Assembly (NCBI RefSeq): GCF_030698145.1
Contig: NZ_JAUYNW010000017.1
Location: 1-64,000 of the forward strand
Origin: Phenylobacterium sp.
GTDB taxonomy: Bacteria > Pseudomonadota > Alphaproteobacteria > Caulobacterales > Caulobacteraceae
Length of the DNA stretch: 64,000 nucleotides
Reading direction: 5' to 3'
Below, one piece after another: positions 34,084-42,919 of this stretch (the stretch's first letter is position 1; every line of letters starts with the position of its first letter). Made by a program: the position numbers and the translations under genes. The notes under the pieces are model-generated. The model was not told the DNA's origin, ran no database searches, and saw nothing but the letters and a program-made list of their open reading frames with translations.

Positions 34084-34950
34084 CTATCGCCCTCCGGCGT
34101 TGGCGTGGATGTAGACGGCGAGCGCCTTGAGGGTTTCGGGGTCGAAGCGGTCCTTCCAGGCCGGCATGACGCCGCCCTGCCCATTCCAGATCTGGTCGTG
34201 GATGGCCTGGCGGCCGGAGCCGTACAGCCACTCCTGGTCGGTCAAATTGGGCGCGCCCTGCTTCTGGTCGCCCAGCCCCTTCACCCCGTGGCACGAGACG
34301 CACTGGGCCACATAGACCGGCGCGGCGCGCCGGACGGCGGCGACATCGGCCGGGCGATGCGACAGCGCCACCACGAACTCCGTCAGGTCGTCCACCTGGG
34401 CCGAGGTCAGCATCTGGTCGCGCCCGAAGGCCGGCATCTGGGAGAACCTCGCATCGGGGCCGCCCGATCGGACGCCGACCTGGATGGTCCGGTGGATGTC
34501 CGCGAGCTCGCCGCCCCAGAGCCAGACGTCGTCGCGCAGGTTGGCGTAGCCCTTGGCGCCGACCCCGCCCGTGCCATGGCAGGTGGCGCAGTTGTCGCCG
34601 AACACCGACTGGCCGACCGCCTGGGCGTAGGCCTGCAGTTCTGGATCGCGCTCGATCTCGTCGAGCGAGGCGGTGCGCAGGCGGGCCGCCTGGGCGCCGC
34701 GCACGGCTGTCAGGGCCTGGAGTTCGCCGACGACCGCCTGGCGGTCGGACTGTCCCAGGATCCCCTTGGAATAGCCGGTCAGGCCCGGCCAGGACGGCAT
34801 CAGCACCCAGTAGACCACGGCCACGGCGATGCTGGCGTAGAACACCCAGAGCCACCAGCGCGGCAGGGGATTGTCCAGTTCGCGGATGCCGTCCCACTCG
34901 TGGCCCGTGGTCTCGACGCCCGCGACCTCGTCGGACTCACGCTTCGACAT
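34084..34950 (-). CDS. ccoP: cbb3 oxidase dihaem subunit CcoP/FixP
   Basis: 288 residues. An N-terminal charged segment is followed by a membrane helix (WWLWVFYASIAVAVVYWVLMP) and two class I cytochrome c domains, with CATCHG and CVSCHG haem sites and Met ligand regions SQMPAFG and GVMPAWK. It feeds electrons from the cytochrome pool to CcoO. The start is MSKRE at 34950, with GAGG about 6 bases upstream; an in-frame ATG 12 bases earlier is less likely. It overlaps the end of ccoQ by 14 bases. Confidence 0.95.
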   Translation of the reverse strand: MSKRESDEVAGVETTGHEWDGIRELDNPLPRWWLWVFYASIAVAVVYWVLMPSWPGLTGYSKGILGQSDRQAVVGELQALTAVRGAQAARLRTASLDEIERDPELQAYAQAVGQSVFGDNCATCHGTGGVGAKGYANLRDDVWLWGGELADIHRTIQVGVRSGGPDARFSQMPAFGRDQMLTSAQVDDLTEFVVALSHRPADVAAVRRAAPVYVAQCVSCHGVKGLGDQKQGAPNLTDQEWLYGSGRQAIHDQIWNGQGGVMPAWKDRFDPETLKALAVYIHANAGGR

Positions 34951-35116
34951 CGGGATCCTCATGGTTTTGCAGGGGAAGGTGGGCCAGGCGTCGGAACGCC
35001 TCGCGGTTCTTGGGCCACAGCGCGTAGAGAACCCCCGCGGCGAAGACGGCGCCGAAGTAGATCAGCCCGCCCTGCTGGGCGAACCGCGCCACGGTTTCGT
35101 AGGTGAGACCGCTCAT
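34937..35116 (-). CDS. ccoQ: cbb3 oxidase subunit CcoQ/FixQ
   Basis: 59 residues. A single membrane helix ([18 protein letters not shown]) is followed by a charged tail, the CcoQ layout. The start at 35116 overlaps the ccoO stop by four bases (ATGA). It stabilises the cbb3 complex. Confidence 0.9.
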   Translation of the reverse strand: MSGLTYETVARFAQQGGLIYFGAVFAAGVLYALWPKNREAFRRLAHLPLQNHEDPDVEA

Positions 35117-35847
35117 CGCCGGTTCTCCGGGGCCTCGGCCTGGTAGGTCTTGAAGTCGACCAGGGTGCCCAGCATCTGGAGGTAGGCCACCAGGGCGTCC
35201 ATCTCGCTGACCTGGTCGGGATTCCCGTCGAAGTCGCGCTGCTGGGCCTTGGCGCCGTAGCGGGCCAGGAATTTGGCGGAGCCGGCGAAGGGGTCGGCCT
35301 GGGTCTCCAGGTCTTCCTTGGCGCTGTCGATCATCTCCTGGGTGTAGGGGACGCCGACCTTGTTCATGGCCCGGATCTTCGCCTGGATGTCGCGGTAATC
35401 GAGCGGCTTGTCCGCCAGGAAGGCGTAAGGCGGCATCACCGATTCCGGCACCACCGAGCGCGGGTCGATCAGGTGGTCGCGGTGCCAGGCGTCGGAGTAT
35501 TTTCCGCCCACCCGCGCCAAGTCTGGCCCGGTGCGCTTGGAGCCCCACTGGAAAGGGTGGTCGTACATGCTCTCGGCGGCGAGGCTGTAGTGGCCGTAGC
35601 GCTCCACCTCGTCGCGCAGGGGGCGGATCATCTGCGAGTGGCAGAGGTAGCAGCCCTCGCGGACATAGATGTCGCGGCCTTCGAGCTCGAGCGGTGTGTA
35701 GGGGCGTACGCCTTCCACCTTCTCGATCGTGCTCTCCAGGTAGAAGAGCGGCGCGATCTCGACCATGCCGCCGATGGAGACGACGATCAGGATGCCGAGG
35801 ACGAGCGGCAGCGAATTCCGCTCAAGCTTGCTGTGATGTTTCCACAT
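35113..35847 (-). CDS. ccoO: cbb3 oxidase monohaem subunit CcoO/FixO
   Basis: 244 residues. An N-terminal membrane anchor ([19 protein letters not shown]) is followed by the haem site [12 protein letters not shown] and the CcoO signature [20 protein letters not shown]; the Met ligand lies in SVMPPYAFL. Membrane-bound, it passes electrons to CcoN. Start at 35847, 11 bases after the ccoN stop. Confidence 0.95.
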   Translation of the reverse strand: MWKHHSKLERNSLPLVLGILIVVSIGGMVEIAPLFYLESTIEKVEGVRPYTPLELEGRDIYVREGCYLCHSQMIRPLRDEVERYGHYSLAAESMYDHPFQWGSKRTGPDLARVGGKYSDAWHRDHLIDPRSVVPESVMPPYAFLADKPLDYRDIQAKIRAMNKVGVPYTQEMIDSAKEDLETQADPFAGSAKFLARYGAKAQQRDFDGNPDQVSEMDALVAYLQMLGTLVDFKTYQAEAPENRR

Positions 35848-35858
35848 GGTCGGGTCCC

Positions 35859-37514
35859 CTACTCGGCCGCGACGAGCGCGGGGGCGGGACCGGCGGCCTG
35901 GGCGTCGGGCGCCCGGCTCGGCATGCGGATCGTACGCCACAGGTTGTAAGACATGATCAGCGCGCCGGAGAGGTACATGAGACCTCCGAGGGTGCGGATG
36001 ACGTTCTCGATGTGCTTGGCCGAGACGGTCTCGACGAACGAGTTGGCGAGGAAACCCTGCGGCGTGTACTCGCGCCACATCAGGCCTTCCATGATGCCGG
36101 AGACCCACATCGCGCAGATGTAGAGGACGATCCCCAGGGTCGCGATCCAGAAGTGCCACTCGGCCAGGGCGTTGGAGTAGAGCCGGTCCTTCTTCCACAG
36201 CCAAGGCACCAGGCAGTAGACCGCCCCGAACGAGATGAAGCCGACCCAGCCCAGGGCGCCGGAATGCACGTGCCCGATCGTCCAGTCGGTGTAGTGGCTG
36301 AGCGCGTTGACCTCGCGGATCGACATCAGCGGGCCTTCGAAGGTCGACATGCCGTAGAAGGCGATGGAGACCGCCATCATCCGTAGGACCGGATCGGTGC
36401 GAAGTTTGTCCCAGGCGCCCGAGAGCGTCATCAGGCCGTTGATCATCCCGCCCCAGGACGGCATCCACAGCATGATCGAGAAGGTCATGCCCAGCGTCTG
36501 GGCCCACTGCGGCAAGGCCGTGTAGTGGAGGTGGTGCGGACCCGCCCAGATGTAGATGAAGATCAGCGACCAGAAGTGGACGATGGACAGGCGGTACGAA
36601 TAGACCGGCCTCTCCGCGCGCTTCGGCACGAAGTAATACATCATCGCCAGGAAGCCGGCGGTGAGGAAGAAACCGACCGCGTTGTGGCCGTACCACCACT
36701 GGATCAGGGCGTCCTGGACGCCGGCGAACAGCGAATAGCTATGATGGCCTAGGAAGCTGACCGGCATGGCCAGGTTATTGACCACGTGCAGCAGGGCGAT
36801 GGTGACGATGAAGGCCAGGTAAAACCAGTTGGCCACATAGATATGCGGTTCTTTGCGCTTCCAGATCGTGCCCAGGAAGACCAGCAGATAGGCGACCCAG
36901 ACCACGGTCAGCCACAGATCGACGTACCACTCGGGCTCGGCGTATTCCCGCGACTGGGTGATGCCGGCCAGGTAGCCGGTGGCCGCCAGAACGATGAATA
37001 GTTGGTAGCCCCAGAAGACGAACCAGGGCCAGGCGCCGCCGGCCAGGCGCGCCCTGCAGGTGCGTTGCACGACATAGAACGAGGTTGCGATCAGGGCGTT
37101 GCCGCCGAAGGCGAAGATCACGCCCGAGGTGTGCAGGGGCCTAAGGCGCCCGAAGTTCAGCCAGCCCGCCTCAGGGAAGTAGAAGATGGTCGGCCAGGAC
37201 AGCTGGGCGGCGAGCACCACCCCCGCCAGCAGGCCAGCGATGGCCCAGAACATGGTGGCGATGACACCGGCGCGGACCACGCCGTCGGCGTACTGGTTCT
37301 GGGGAGAGCGGAACCGGCCCGACGACAGCCCCACCGTCATGGCGCTGAGCGCCGTAACGAAGGCGGCGATGAATATCCAGCCATGGAACCGGAACAGGCG
37401 GTCGTCGGAGAACGCCGTCGCCATGAGGGCGCCGAAGGCCAGTAGGCCCGTCAGCGCATAGAGCAGGACGGCGTTCAGGGGCGCCGTGTCGGTTTGTGCC
37501 GATTGAGTGGTCAT
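35859..37514 (-). CDS. ccoN: cbb3-type cytochrome c oxidase catalytic subunit CcoN/FixN
   Basis: 551 residues with about 14 membrane helices of the haem-copper oxidase subunit I. Metal-ligand regions are recognisable: [13 protein letters not shown] (low-spin haem His), [16 protein letters not shown] (His and Tyr of the cbb3 type) and [11 protein letters not shown] (Cu-B His pair), then [13 protein letters not shown]. It reduces oxygen with high affinity and pumps protons. It is the first gene of ccoNOQP-GHIS-hemN. A FixK-type box is 60 bases upstream. Confidence 0.97.
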   Translation of the reverse strand: MTTQSAQTDTAPLNAVLLYALTGLLAFGALMATAFSDDRLFRFHGWIFIAAFVTALSAMTVGLSSGRFRSPQNQYADGVVRAGVIATMFWAIAGLLAGVVLAAQLSWPTIFYFPEAGWLNFGRLRPLHTSGVIFAFGGNALIATSFYVVQRTCRARLAGGAWPWFVFWGYQLFIVLAATGYLAGITQSREYAEPEWYVDLWLTVVWVAYLLVFLGTIWKRKEPHIYVANWFYLAFIVTIALLHVVNNLAMPVSFLGHHSYSLFAGVQDALIQWWYGHNAVGFFLTAGFLAMMYYFVPKRAERPVYSYRLSIVHFWSLIFIYIWAGPHHLHYTALPQWAQTLGMTFSIMLWMPSWGGMINGLMTLSGAWDKLRTDPVLRMMAVSIAFYGMSTFEGPLMSIREVNALSHYTDWTIGHVHSGALGWVGFISFGAVYCLVPWLWKKDRLYSNALAEWHFWIATLGIVLYICAMWVSGIMEGLMWREYTPQGFLANSFVETVSAKHIENVIRTLGGLMYLSGALIMSYNLWRTIRMPSRAPDAQAAGPAPALVAAE

Positions 37515-37574
37515 GTTCTCCGCGAGTCGCTGCGATGCCCGGCCGCCAGTCTCACAATCGGCGGCCGGATGGCT

Positions 37575-37588
37575 TTGATTTCAGTCAA
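37575..37588. promoter_or_regulatory. FNR/FixK-type box before ccoN
   Basis: TTGAT, ttca, GTCAA. It is 60 bases from the ccoN start (37514) and 50 bases from the divergent small membrane protein (37639). It is the best-supported target, because ccoN is a classical FixK-controlled gene. Confidence 0.75.
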
Positions 37589-37638
37589 GGCCGACGCGTT
37601 CGCGCCTCGCGATCCTGTCGGGGAGTGGAGGAACACCC

Positions 37639-37914
37639 ATGCACGCGAACGAGCCATTGGATGCGGGAGCCGTCGCCGGGGCGCTGTGCTTGCTGGCGTC
37701 GGCCGGCAGCGCCGCCCTGGCATGGGCCCACATGCGCGCGATCGACCAGATGGGAATCATCTGCGGCGCGCCGTTGGAGCCGCACTGCGGTTGGTGCGCC
37801 TCGGCCCTGATCCTGGGTCTCTTCGGGGTCGCCCTGGGCGCTGGAACGCCTCGCCTTGCCCGGCGCCGGATTCCCGCCACCGCCAAGACCCGCGTCTCCG
37901 GAGAACACCTGTGA
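37639..37914 (+). CDS. Small membrane protein, four Cys, unknown function
   Basis: 91 residues with two membrane helices (AGALCLLASAGSAALAWAHM and ASALILGLFGVALGAG) and GIICGAPLEPHCGWCAS between them, a CxxC-containing loop. The pattern could bind a metal or form a disulphide, but no family is recognised. The start follows GTGGAGG by 7 bases. It is divergent from ccoN and shares the FixK box. Its stop overlaps the next gene's GTG (GTGA). Confidence 0.6.
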   Translation: MHANEPLDAGAVAGALCLLASAGSAALAWAHMRAIDQMGIICGAPLEPHCGWCASALILGLFGVALGAGTPRLARRRIPATAKTRVSGEHL

Positions 37915-38462
37915 ACCAGCGCCCCCTGTTGATCGTCTCGGCGATCCTGTTGAGCCTCCCGGCCTATGCGACCCAGGCCCAGCCCGCCAAACCTCGCAGC
38001 CAGGCCGAACAGACCTTGCGCGCCATGGACGCCCACGCTCACTCGGCGGCCGACCGCGCCATCGATGCGGCGAGTTCGGCGGCGCAGTCGGCGATCAAGG
38101 CGCTGGACACGGCCGAGACGGCGCTGCGCGAGGTGACCCGCGAGAGCGCCGACGCGTCGCGAACCGCCTCGCAGGAGGCGGAGGCCGCCGCTGTGGCGGC
38201 CGCCGCACGGGCCAAGGAAGCCTTCGCCCGGGGATCGGCCGACACGCGAATCGCCGCCGACCGATCCGTGAAGGCCGCCCGGAGCGCCGCCGAGGAAACG
38301 GCCAGGGCGGCGCAGACCGCCCAGGCCGCCGATCAGGCCACGACCCAGGAGACCCTTCGGGCGGCGCGCGACGCCGCCAAAGCGTCCGCCGACGCCGCGG
38401 CCAAGGCGCTCGACACCATGCAGGTCGCGGTCCGTCGGGCGAAAAAGGACCACGCCTACTAA
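37911..38462 (+). CDS. Secreted Ala-rich coiled-coil protein
   Basis: 183 residues from GTG 37911, coupled to the preceding gene. The signal peptide (LLIVSAILLSLPAYATQA) precedes a long Ala-rich helix with heptad-like repeats such as AARSAAEETARAAQ and AARDAAKASADAAAK. It is probably a periplasmic or lipid-layer coiled coil. A frame extending 400 bases further upstream is open but overlaps ccoN and is not coding. The function is unknown. Confidence 0.6.
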   Translation: MNQRPLLIVSAILLSLPAYATQAQPAKPRSQAEQTLRAMDAHAHSAADRAIDAASSAAQSAIKALDTAETALREVTRESADASRTASQEAEAAAVAAAARAKEAFARGSADTRIAADRSVKAARSAAEETARAAQTAQAADQATTQETLRAARDAAKASADAAAKALDTMQVAVRRAKKDHAY

Positions 38463-38531
38463 ACGCCTGCCATCTACAGCCGCAGCACCGCGGCGTCGGC
38501 GCGGGTGAGTCTGGCGACCGACCAACTGGCC

Positions 38532-38545
38532 TTGAGCGGCGTCAA
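38532..38545. promoter_or_regulatory. FNR/FixK-type box
   Basis: TTGAG, cggc, GTCAA. It ends 61 bases before the start of the PNPOx-like gene (38607). Confidence 0.55.
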
Positions 38546-38606
38546 AGCCGGGTCGGCCGCAGGAGCCCAAGGTCAAATCACCCCGGCGTCCCACAGGGAG
38601 GCGAAC

Positions 38607-39131
38607 ATGACCGCGAAAGACGCCCACCCACCCGTCGAGATCGACGGCGCCGACGAACACGAAATTCAACGCCTGATCATCGAGATCCTGGACGAGAACC
38701 GGCTGATGAGCATCGGCGTCAATCGCCCCGATGGCTGGCCTCAGGTCACGGTGGTGAACTACCTGCGGCAGGGTCGGGCCCTCTATTTCGTGGTGGCCCG
38801 CGACAGCCAGAAGTTCGCCAACATCAGCCGCGACTCGCGGGTGTCCATCGCCATCGGCGGCGGGGCCGGCCGAGAGGCTCCGGTTCGCGGCCTTTCCATG
38901 GCCGCGCGCGTCAGCGAGGTCCTCGAGCCCGATCGGATTGAACAGCTCAACAAGCTGATCTGGAGCCGTCCCGCCGAGGCCGCATTCACTCCCCACCCCA
39001 GCTCGGCGAATGTGGCGGTGCTGGAGGCCCGGCCGCAGATCGTCTCGGTGATCGACTACGCCACCCCGCCCGGTCGCCGGGTCTTGGTGCGGGTCGTCGA
39101 CGAGTGGCGCGTCGAACGCGTCTCCCCCTGA
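38607..39131 (+). CDS. Pyridoxamine 5'-phosphate oxidase-like FMN-binding protein
   Basis: 174 residues of the split-barrel fold. IIEILDENRLMSIGVNRPDGWPQVTVVNYL and LYFVVARDSQKFANISRDSRVSIAIGG match the general PNPOx-like family, whose members bind FMN, haem or F420 and often reduce small molecules. AGGGAGG precedes the ATG. Its last 76 bases overlap the convergent ATPase gene, which is unusually long for an overlap. Confidence 0.82.
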   Translation: MTAKDAHPPVEIDGADEHEIQRLIIEILDENRLMSIGVNRPDGWPQVTVVNYLRQGRALYFVVARDSQKFANISRDSRVSIAIGGGAGREAPVRGLSMAARVSEVLEPDRIEQLNKLIWSRPAEAAFTPHPSSANVAVLEARPQIVSVIDYATPPGRRVLVRVVDEWRVERVSP

Positions 39132-41770
39132 CCCGACGGGCTGAGGGTTCGCAAACGAAGCATAAGGGCCAGCCAGCCGCCGCTCACCACGGCGACCAGC
39201 AGGGCCATCGCCAGCAGCCGAGCATCCGGAAGCGCCATGCCGAACACCTTGGCCAGGGCCGGGACGGCCAGGACGAGGGCAAGGACGCTTGAGGCGGCCG
39301 CGGCGATCGACCAGTAGGCCCAGCGATGCGTCGCCAGGAGCCGCCCGCCGACCGGCACCGCATCGGCGAGCGCGAGCACGAGGTTGCCGCCGACAAGGGC
39401 GATGAAAGCCGCCCCTCGAGCTTGCGGTTCGGAATAGGCTTCCAGAGCCCAGGCGTAGACGCCGAACACGCCCAAGAGGACCCCGCCGCCCTGGACCAGA
39501 GCCAGGGCGAGTTGAGCGGGCCCAAACAGCGCCTCGTCCGGGCGTCGCGGCGGACGAGTCATGGCGTCGGCCTCGCTGGGCTCGCCTTCGAAGACCAGGG
39601 CGCACACCGGATCGATGACCAGCTCCAGCAACACCACGTGCATTGGGAACAGCAGCGGCGGCATGCCCAGGACGATCGGCCCCAGAGCCAGGCCGGCGAT
39701 TGGCACATGGATGGCGGTGACATAGGTCAGCGCCTTGCGCAGGTTGATGAAGATGCGCCGGCCGAGGCGCACCCCGCCGACGATCGCAGCGAAGCTGTCG
39801 TCCAGCAGCACGAGATCGGCGGCCTCGCGGGCGACGTCGGTCCCCCTTTTCCCCATGGCGACGCCGATATGGGCCGCCTCCAGCGCCGGGGCGTCGTTGA
39901 CCCCGTCGCCGGTCATGGCGACGACCTCGCCGTTGGCCTTGAGCGCCTCCACGAGCCGGAGCTTCTGCTCCGGAATCATACGGGCGAAGACCCGCGCGGT
40001 CCGAAGCCGCTCGCGGAGCATGGGCGTCGACATCGCAGCGACCTCGGGGCCCGTGATCACGCCCGCGGAGGTGTCGATCCCGGCGGTCTCGGCGATCGCC
40101 CGAGCGGTGGCCGGATGGTCGCCGGTGATCATCACCACCGCAATCCCGGCGGCGTGCGCCTCGCGCAAGGCGCCGGGTACGTCGGCGCGGACCGGGTCGA
40201 GGAAGCCGACCAGGCCGGCGAACTGGAATTCAGCCGATTGGGGATCGTCGGGAAAGGCGCCCTCGGCCTGCGAGGAGGCGACGCCCAGCACCCGCAAGCC
40301 CTGGCGGGCGAAGTCGTCGACCACATCATGGAGACGCCTCACCTCGCGGTCGGACAGCCTGCAGAGGCGGAAGATCGCTTCCGGCGCGCCCTTGGCCGCG
40401 GCAAGCCGCATCGCGCCGTCTTTCCGCCAAGCCTGGATGACCGCCATCCGGTCGGGCCGGAGCGGCCAGCAACGTTCGGGTTCGAAGGCTTCAAGTCCAG
40501 GCTCGGTGGAGGCCCCGCGCAGGCGTTCGCGGATCGCCCGGTCCATGGGATCGACCGGGCGGACGGCCGAGGCCAGGCCGGCCAGCTGCAGCAGTTGAGC
40601 CGTTTCGTCCGCCAGGGCCCCAGAGTCCTGGATCGCGACGTCGCCAGCCTCGGTCCAGAGGCGCGCGACCTCCATCCGGTTCTCGGTGAGCGTGCCGGTC
40701 TTGTCCACGCAGAGCACGGTGGCCCCACCCAGTGTCTCGATCACCGCGCTTCGGCGGACCAGCACTCTGTGGGTCGCTAACCTCCAGGCGCCCAGAGCAA
40801 GGAAGACGGCCAGCACCATCGGGAACTCTTCCGGGACCAGCGCGATGGCCGCGGTAACGCCGGCCAGCACGCCGCCCGCCCAATCCTCGCGGATCAGCCC
40901 GTAGGCGACCGCCACCAGAACGCAGTAGCCGAGCGCCAGCAAACCGAGCAGACCGACGAGCCGGCCGGCCTTGCGCTGCAGGGGCGTGGGTTCCTGGCCG
41001 ATAGCGGCGAGCGAGGCGCCGATGCGGCCCAACTCCGTATCTCCGCCTGTCCGGGTGACCTGCGCCACGCCCTGCCCTCGCACCACTAGCGCGCCGGCGA
41101 ACAGGTGCGGGCCTAGCTCCGCGCCGGGCGCCGCATCGCCGGTGAACGCCTCGCCGGCCTCCATCCATCGCTTCGACACCGGCGCGGACTCACCGGTCAG
41201 CGCCGATTCATCGACCCCAAGCATGTCCCCCGCCACCAAGAGGCCGTCGGCCGGCAGCCGCTCGCCCTCTCCCACCAGAATGATGTCGCCAACCACCAGT
41301 TCGCGGGCCGGAATCCGTCGCTCGGCGCCGCCGCGGATCACCCGCGCGAAGGGTTGCGCCAGGTCGCGCAGGGCCGCCATCGCCCGTTCGCTGCGCGCCT
41401 CCTGCAAGATAACCAGGCCGATCGTGGCCAGCGCCCCGGCCAGGATGAACAGGCCCTCGCCGAGGTCGCCCAAAGCCAGGTAGAGGACGGCGGCGACCAT
41501 GAGCAGGATGAACATGGGCTCGCGCATGGTTTCGACGGCGATCCGCAGGAGCCCTCGCCCGGCGGCGCGCGGAAGCTCATTGGCGCCGTCCTGGAGCAGC
41601 CGCTGCGCGGCCTGCTCTTCGCTCAGTCCTCGAAGCGGCTCGGCGGCCACAACGAGAAGGCTGGCCACGTCCAACTCGACCCGCGAGGCCGGGAGGTCGC
41701 GCGCGCCAAGGTGGCGCACAGCGTCGGCGCCCAGGCCCGGGGCGGCGGCCGGCTTGTCGTGGAGAGACAT
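39056..41770 (-). CDS. Calcium/cation-transporting P-type ATPase (type II)
   Basis: 904 residues. An N-terminal cation-ATPase domain is followed by the TGES loop (SALTGESAPVSK), the phosphorylation site CVDKTGTLTENRM, the hinge MTGDGVNDAPAL, and a C-terminal membrane domain of about six helices. PEEFPMVLA in helix 4 fits type II pumps (PEGLP variants), so Ca2+, Mn2+ or Mg2+ is likely, but the cation is not fixed. The last 25 residues are hydrophilic and lie in the overlap with the convergent gene. A FixK-type box is 49 bases upstream. Confidence 0.92.
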   Translation of the reverse strand: MSLHDKPAAAPGLGADAVRHLGARDLPASRVELDVASLLVVAAEPLRGLSEEQAAQRLLQDGANELPRAAGRGLLRIAVETMREPMFILLMVAAVLYLALGDLGEGLFILAGALATIGLVILQEARSERAMAALRDLAQPFARVIRGGAERRIPARELVVGDIILVGEGERLPADGLLVAGDMLGVDESALTGESAPVSKRWMEAGEAFTGDAAPGAELGPHLFAGALVVRGQGVAQVTRTGGDTELGRIGASLAAIGQEPTPLQRKAGRLVGLLGLLALGYCVLVAVAYGLIREDWAGGVLAGVTAAIALVPEEFPMVLAVFLALGAWRLATHRVLVRRSAVIETLGGATVLCVDKTGTLTENRMEVARLWTEAGDVAIQDSGALADETAQLLQLAGLASAVRPVDPMDRAIRERLRGASTEPGLEAFEPERCWPLRPDRMAVIQAWRKDGAMRLAAAKGAPEAIFRLCRLSDREVRRLHDVVDDFARQGLRVLGVASSQAEGAFPDDPQSAEFQFAGLVGFLDPVRADVPGALREAHAAGIAVVMITGDHPATARAIAETAGIDTSAGVITGPEVAAMSTPMLRERLRTARVFARMIPEQKLRLVEALKANGEVVAMTGDGVNDAPALEAAHIGVAMGKRGTDVAREAADLVLLDDSFAAIVGGVRLGRRIFINLRKALTYVTAIHVPIAGLALGPIVLGMPPLLFPMHVVLLELVIDPVCALVFEGEPSEADAMTRPPRRPDEALFGPAQLALALVQGGGVLLGVFGVYAWALEAYSEPQARGAAFIALVGGNLVLALADAVPVGGRLLATHRWAYWSIAAAASSVLALVLAVPALAKVFGMALPDARLLAMALLVAVVSGGWLALMLRLRTLSPSGQGETRSTRHSSTTRTKTRRPGGVA

Positions 41771-41819
41771 TGGAGGGCTCCTTGGGCGTCCTTCCTCTCA
41801 CCCGCACGGCCCGACGCCC

Positions 41820-41833
41820 TTGATCGAAATCAC
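41820..41833. promoter_or_regulatory. FNR/FixK-type box before P-ATPase
   Basis: TTGAT, cgaa, ATCAC: the left half and the start of the right half are canonical, with the last base changed. It is 49 bases before the ATPase start (41770). Confidence 0.55.
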
Positions 41834-41885
41834 AAGGACGGCCAAGCGCGCACCCGGACCGCCGCGCCTGGGCCGCGGGCCGCGA

Positions 41886-42611
41886 TCAAGCCAGGTTGGC
41901 CGCCGGCGGGAGCGTGACCCGAACGGTCAGACCGGCGTCCTGGGACCTGAACTCGATGCGCGCGCCAAGCTGCTTGCCGAGCGCGCGCATCAGCCGCAGG
42001 CCCAGCCCGCCGCCCGAGGCCGCATCAACCGCGACTGGCAGACCCGGTCCATTATCGGCGATTTCGATGACCAGCGCACCGAGCCGCGGTTGGCGGCTCC
42101 GAACCAGGATCTTGCCCGCCTGCCCTGGGGCATAGGCATGCTTGACGGCATTGGTGATCGCCTCGGAAACAATCTGGGTGAGCGGAAGGATCTGGTCGGT
42201 CGGCGCCCGGCATCCGGGTGCGAAGTCCTCGACCAGTTCGATCCTGCCGGTCAGGAGAGACGCCAGCGGCGCGCAAACCTCGTGCAGATGTTCGCTGAGG
42301 TCGGCGGATGTGCGCCGTCCGTTCGCGGCCAGCGACCGATGCAGCCGGGCGATCGCCTCGATCTGAGTCCGGATGCTCTCAAGGAACAGCTGGACGGATT
42401 CACCTGTGGGCTCGGCGGGGGACTGGCGGGCCATCTCGATGGCTTTCAGGCGCGCGAAGGCGGCCAGCATGGACAGGTGGTTGGCGATCCGATGATTGGC
42501 CTCCTCGATGAGGCGGCAGTCGTCGCAGAGGCTGCTGCGGCCGGTGGGGGGTGTTGGGCCTTGGCGGGCGTCGGTGGCGCCCGCGTCGGCGACTGCATCG
42601 GGCATGATCAT
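41886..42611 (-). CDS. HisKA_2/HWE-like histidine kinase without sensor domain
   Basis: 241 residues. The phospho-acceptor helix EEANHRIANHLSMLAAFARL (His at about 40-45) is followed by a compact HATPase: EAITNAVKHAYAPG (N box), IADNGPGLP (G1) and GGGLGLRLMRALGKQLGA (G2). No PAS, GAF or membrane domain is present, so the signal must come from a partner. A Cys pair CDDC lies just before the His helix. A FixK-type box 68 bases upstream links it to low oxygen. Confidence 0.85.
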   Translation of the reverse strand: MIMPDAVADAGATDARQGPTPPTGRSSLCDDCRLIEEANHRIANHLSMLAAFARLKAIEMARQSPAEPTGESVQLFLESIRTQIEAIARLHRSLAANGRRTSADLSEHLHEVCAPLASLLTGRIELVEDFAPGCRAPTDQILPLTQIVSEAITNAVKHAYAPGQAGKILVRSRQPRLGALVIEIADNGPGLPVAVDAASGGGLGLRLMRALGKQLGARIEFRSQDAGLTVRVTLPPAANLA

Positions 42612-42679
42612 GTCCCCGTCCGCTAACCGGCGGTGTCGGCGAGAATGGTTAACTCTACGCGCCCGCCAGCCGCCCGGTT

Positions 42680-42693
42680 TTGACCATCGTCAA
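42680..42693. promoter_or_regulatory. FNR/FixK-type box
   Basis: TTGAC, catc, GTCAA: a perfect inverted repeat. It is 68 bases before the kinase start (42611), in the divergent gap to the gene at 42920. Confidence 0.6.
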
Positions 42694-42807
42694 GACCGCG
42701 CGGCTGCATGCCTTCGAGGCCGCCGCCTGAAGCAAGGGAGCCCCGCACGGCGATCTCGACGGTGGCGAGCGCGCGTTTGCGTCCAAGGCCGAGCGAGGGG
42801 CGTTTCA

Positions 42808-42821
42808 CATCATGATTGATG
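42808..42821. repeat. Short inverted repeat in divergent gap
   Basis: CATCA, tgat, TGATG: 5-base arms, about 100 bases before the gene at 42920. The gap 42612-42919 otherwise holds only the FixK box. It may be an operator; weak. Confidence 0.25.
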
Positions 42822-42919
42822 TTCATGCCATCATCGGTGATATGCTTTCCGACGATTCCTAGGTTCACCTTCTCGTCGCCCCGGCGAACGTAGCCTGCGG
42901 TCTCAGGGAAGCCGGCGCT

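Noticed and set aside
35113-36699. Long minus-strand frame ending as ccoO
   Set aside because: The real start is the Met at 35847; upstream of that it is a shadow of ccoN.
42817-42831. TTGATGTTCATG as another FixK box
   Set aside because: The right half does not match; only the short CATCA/TGATG repeat remains.
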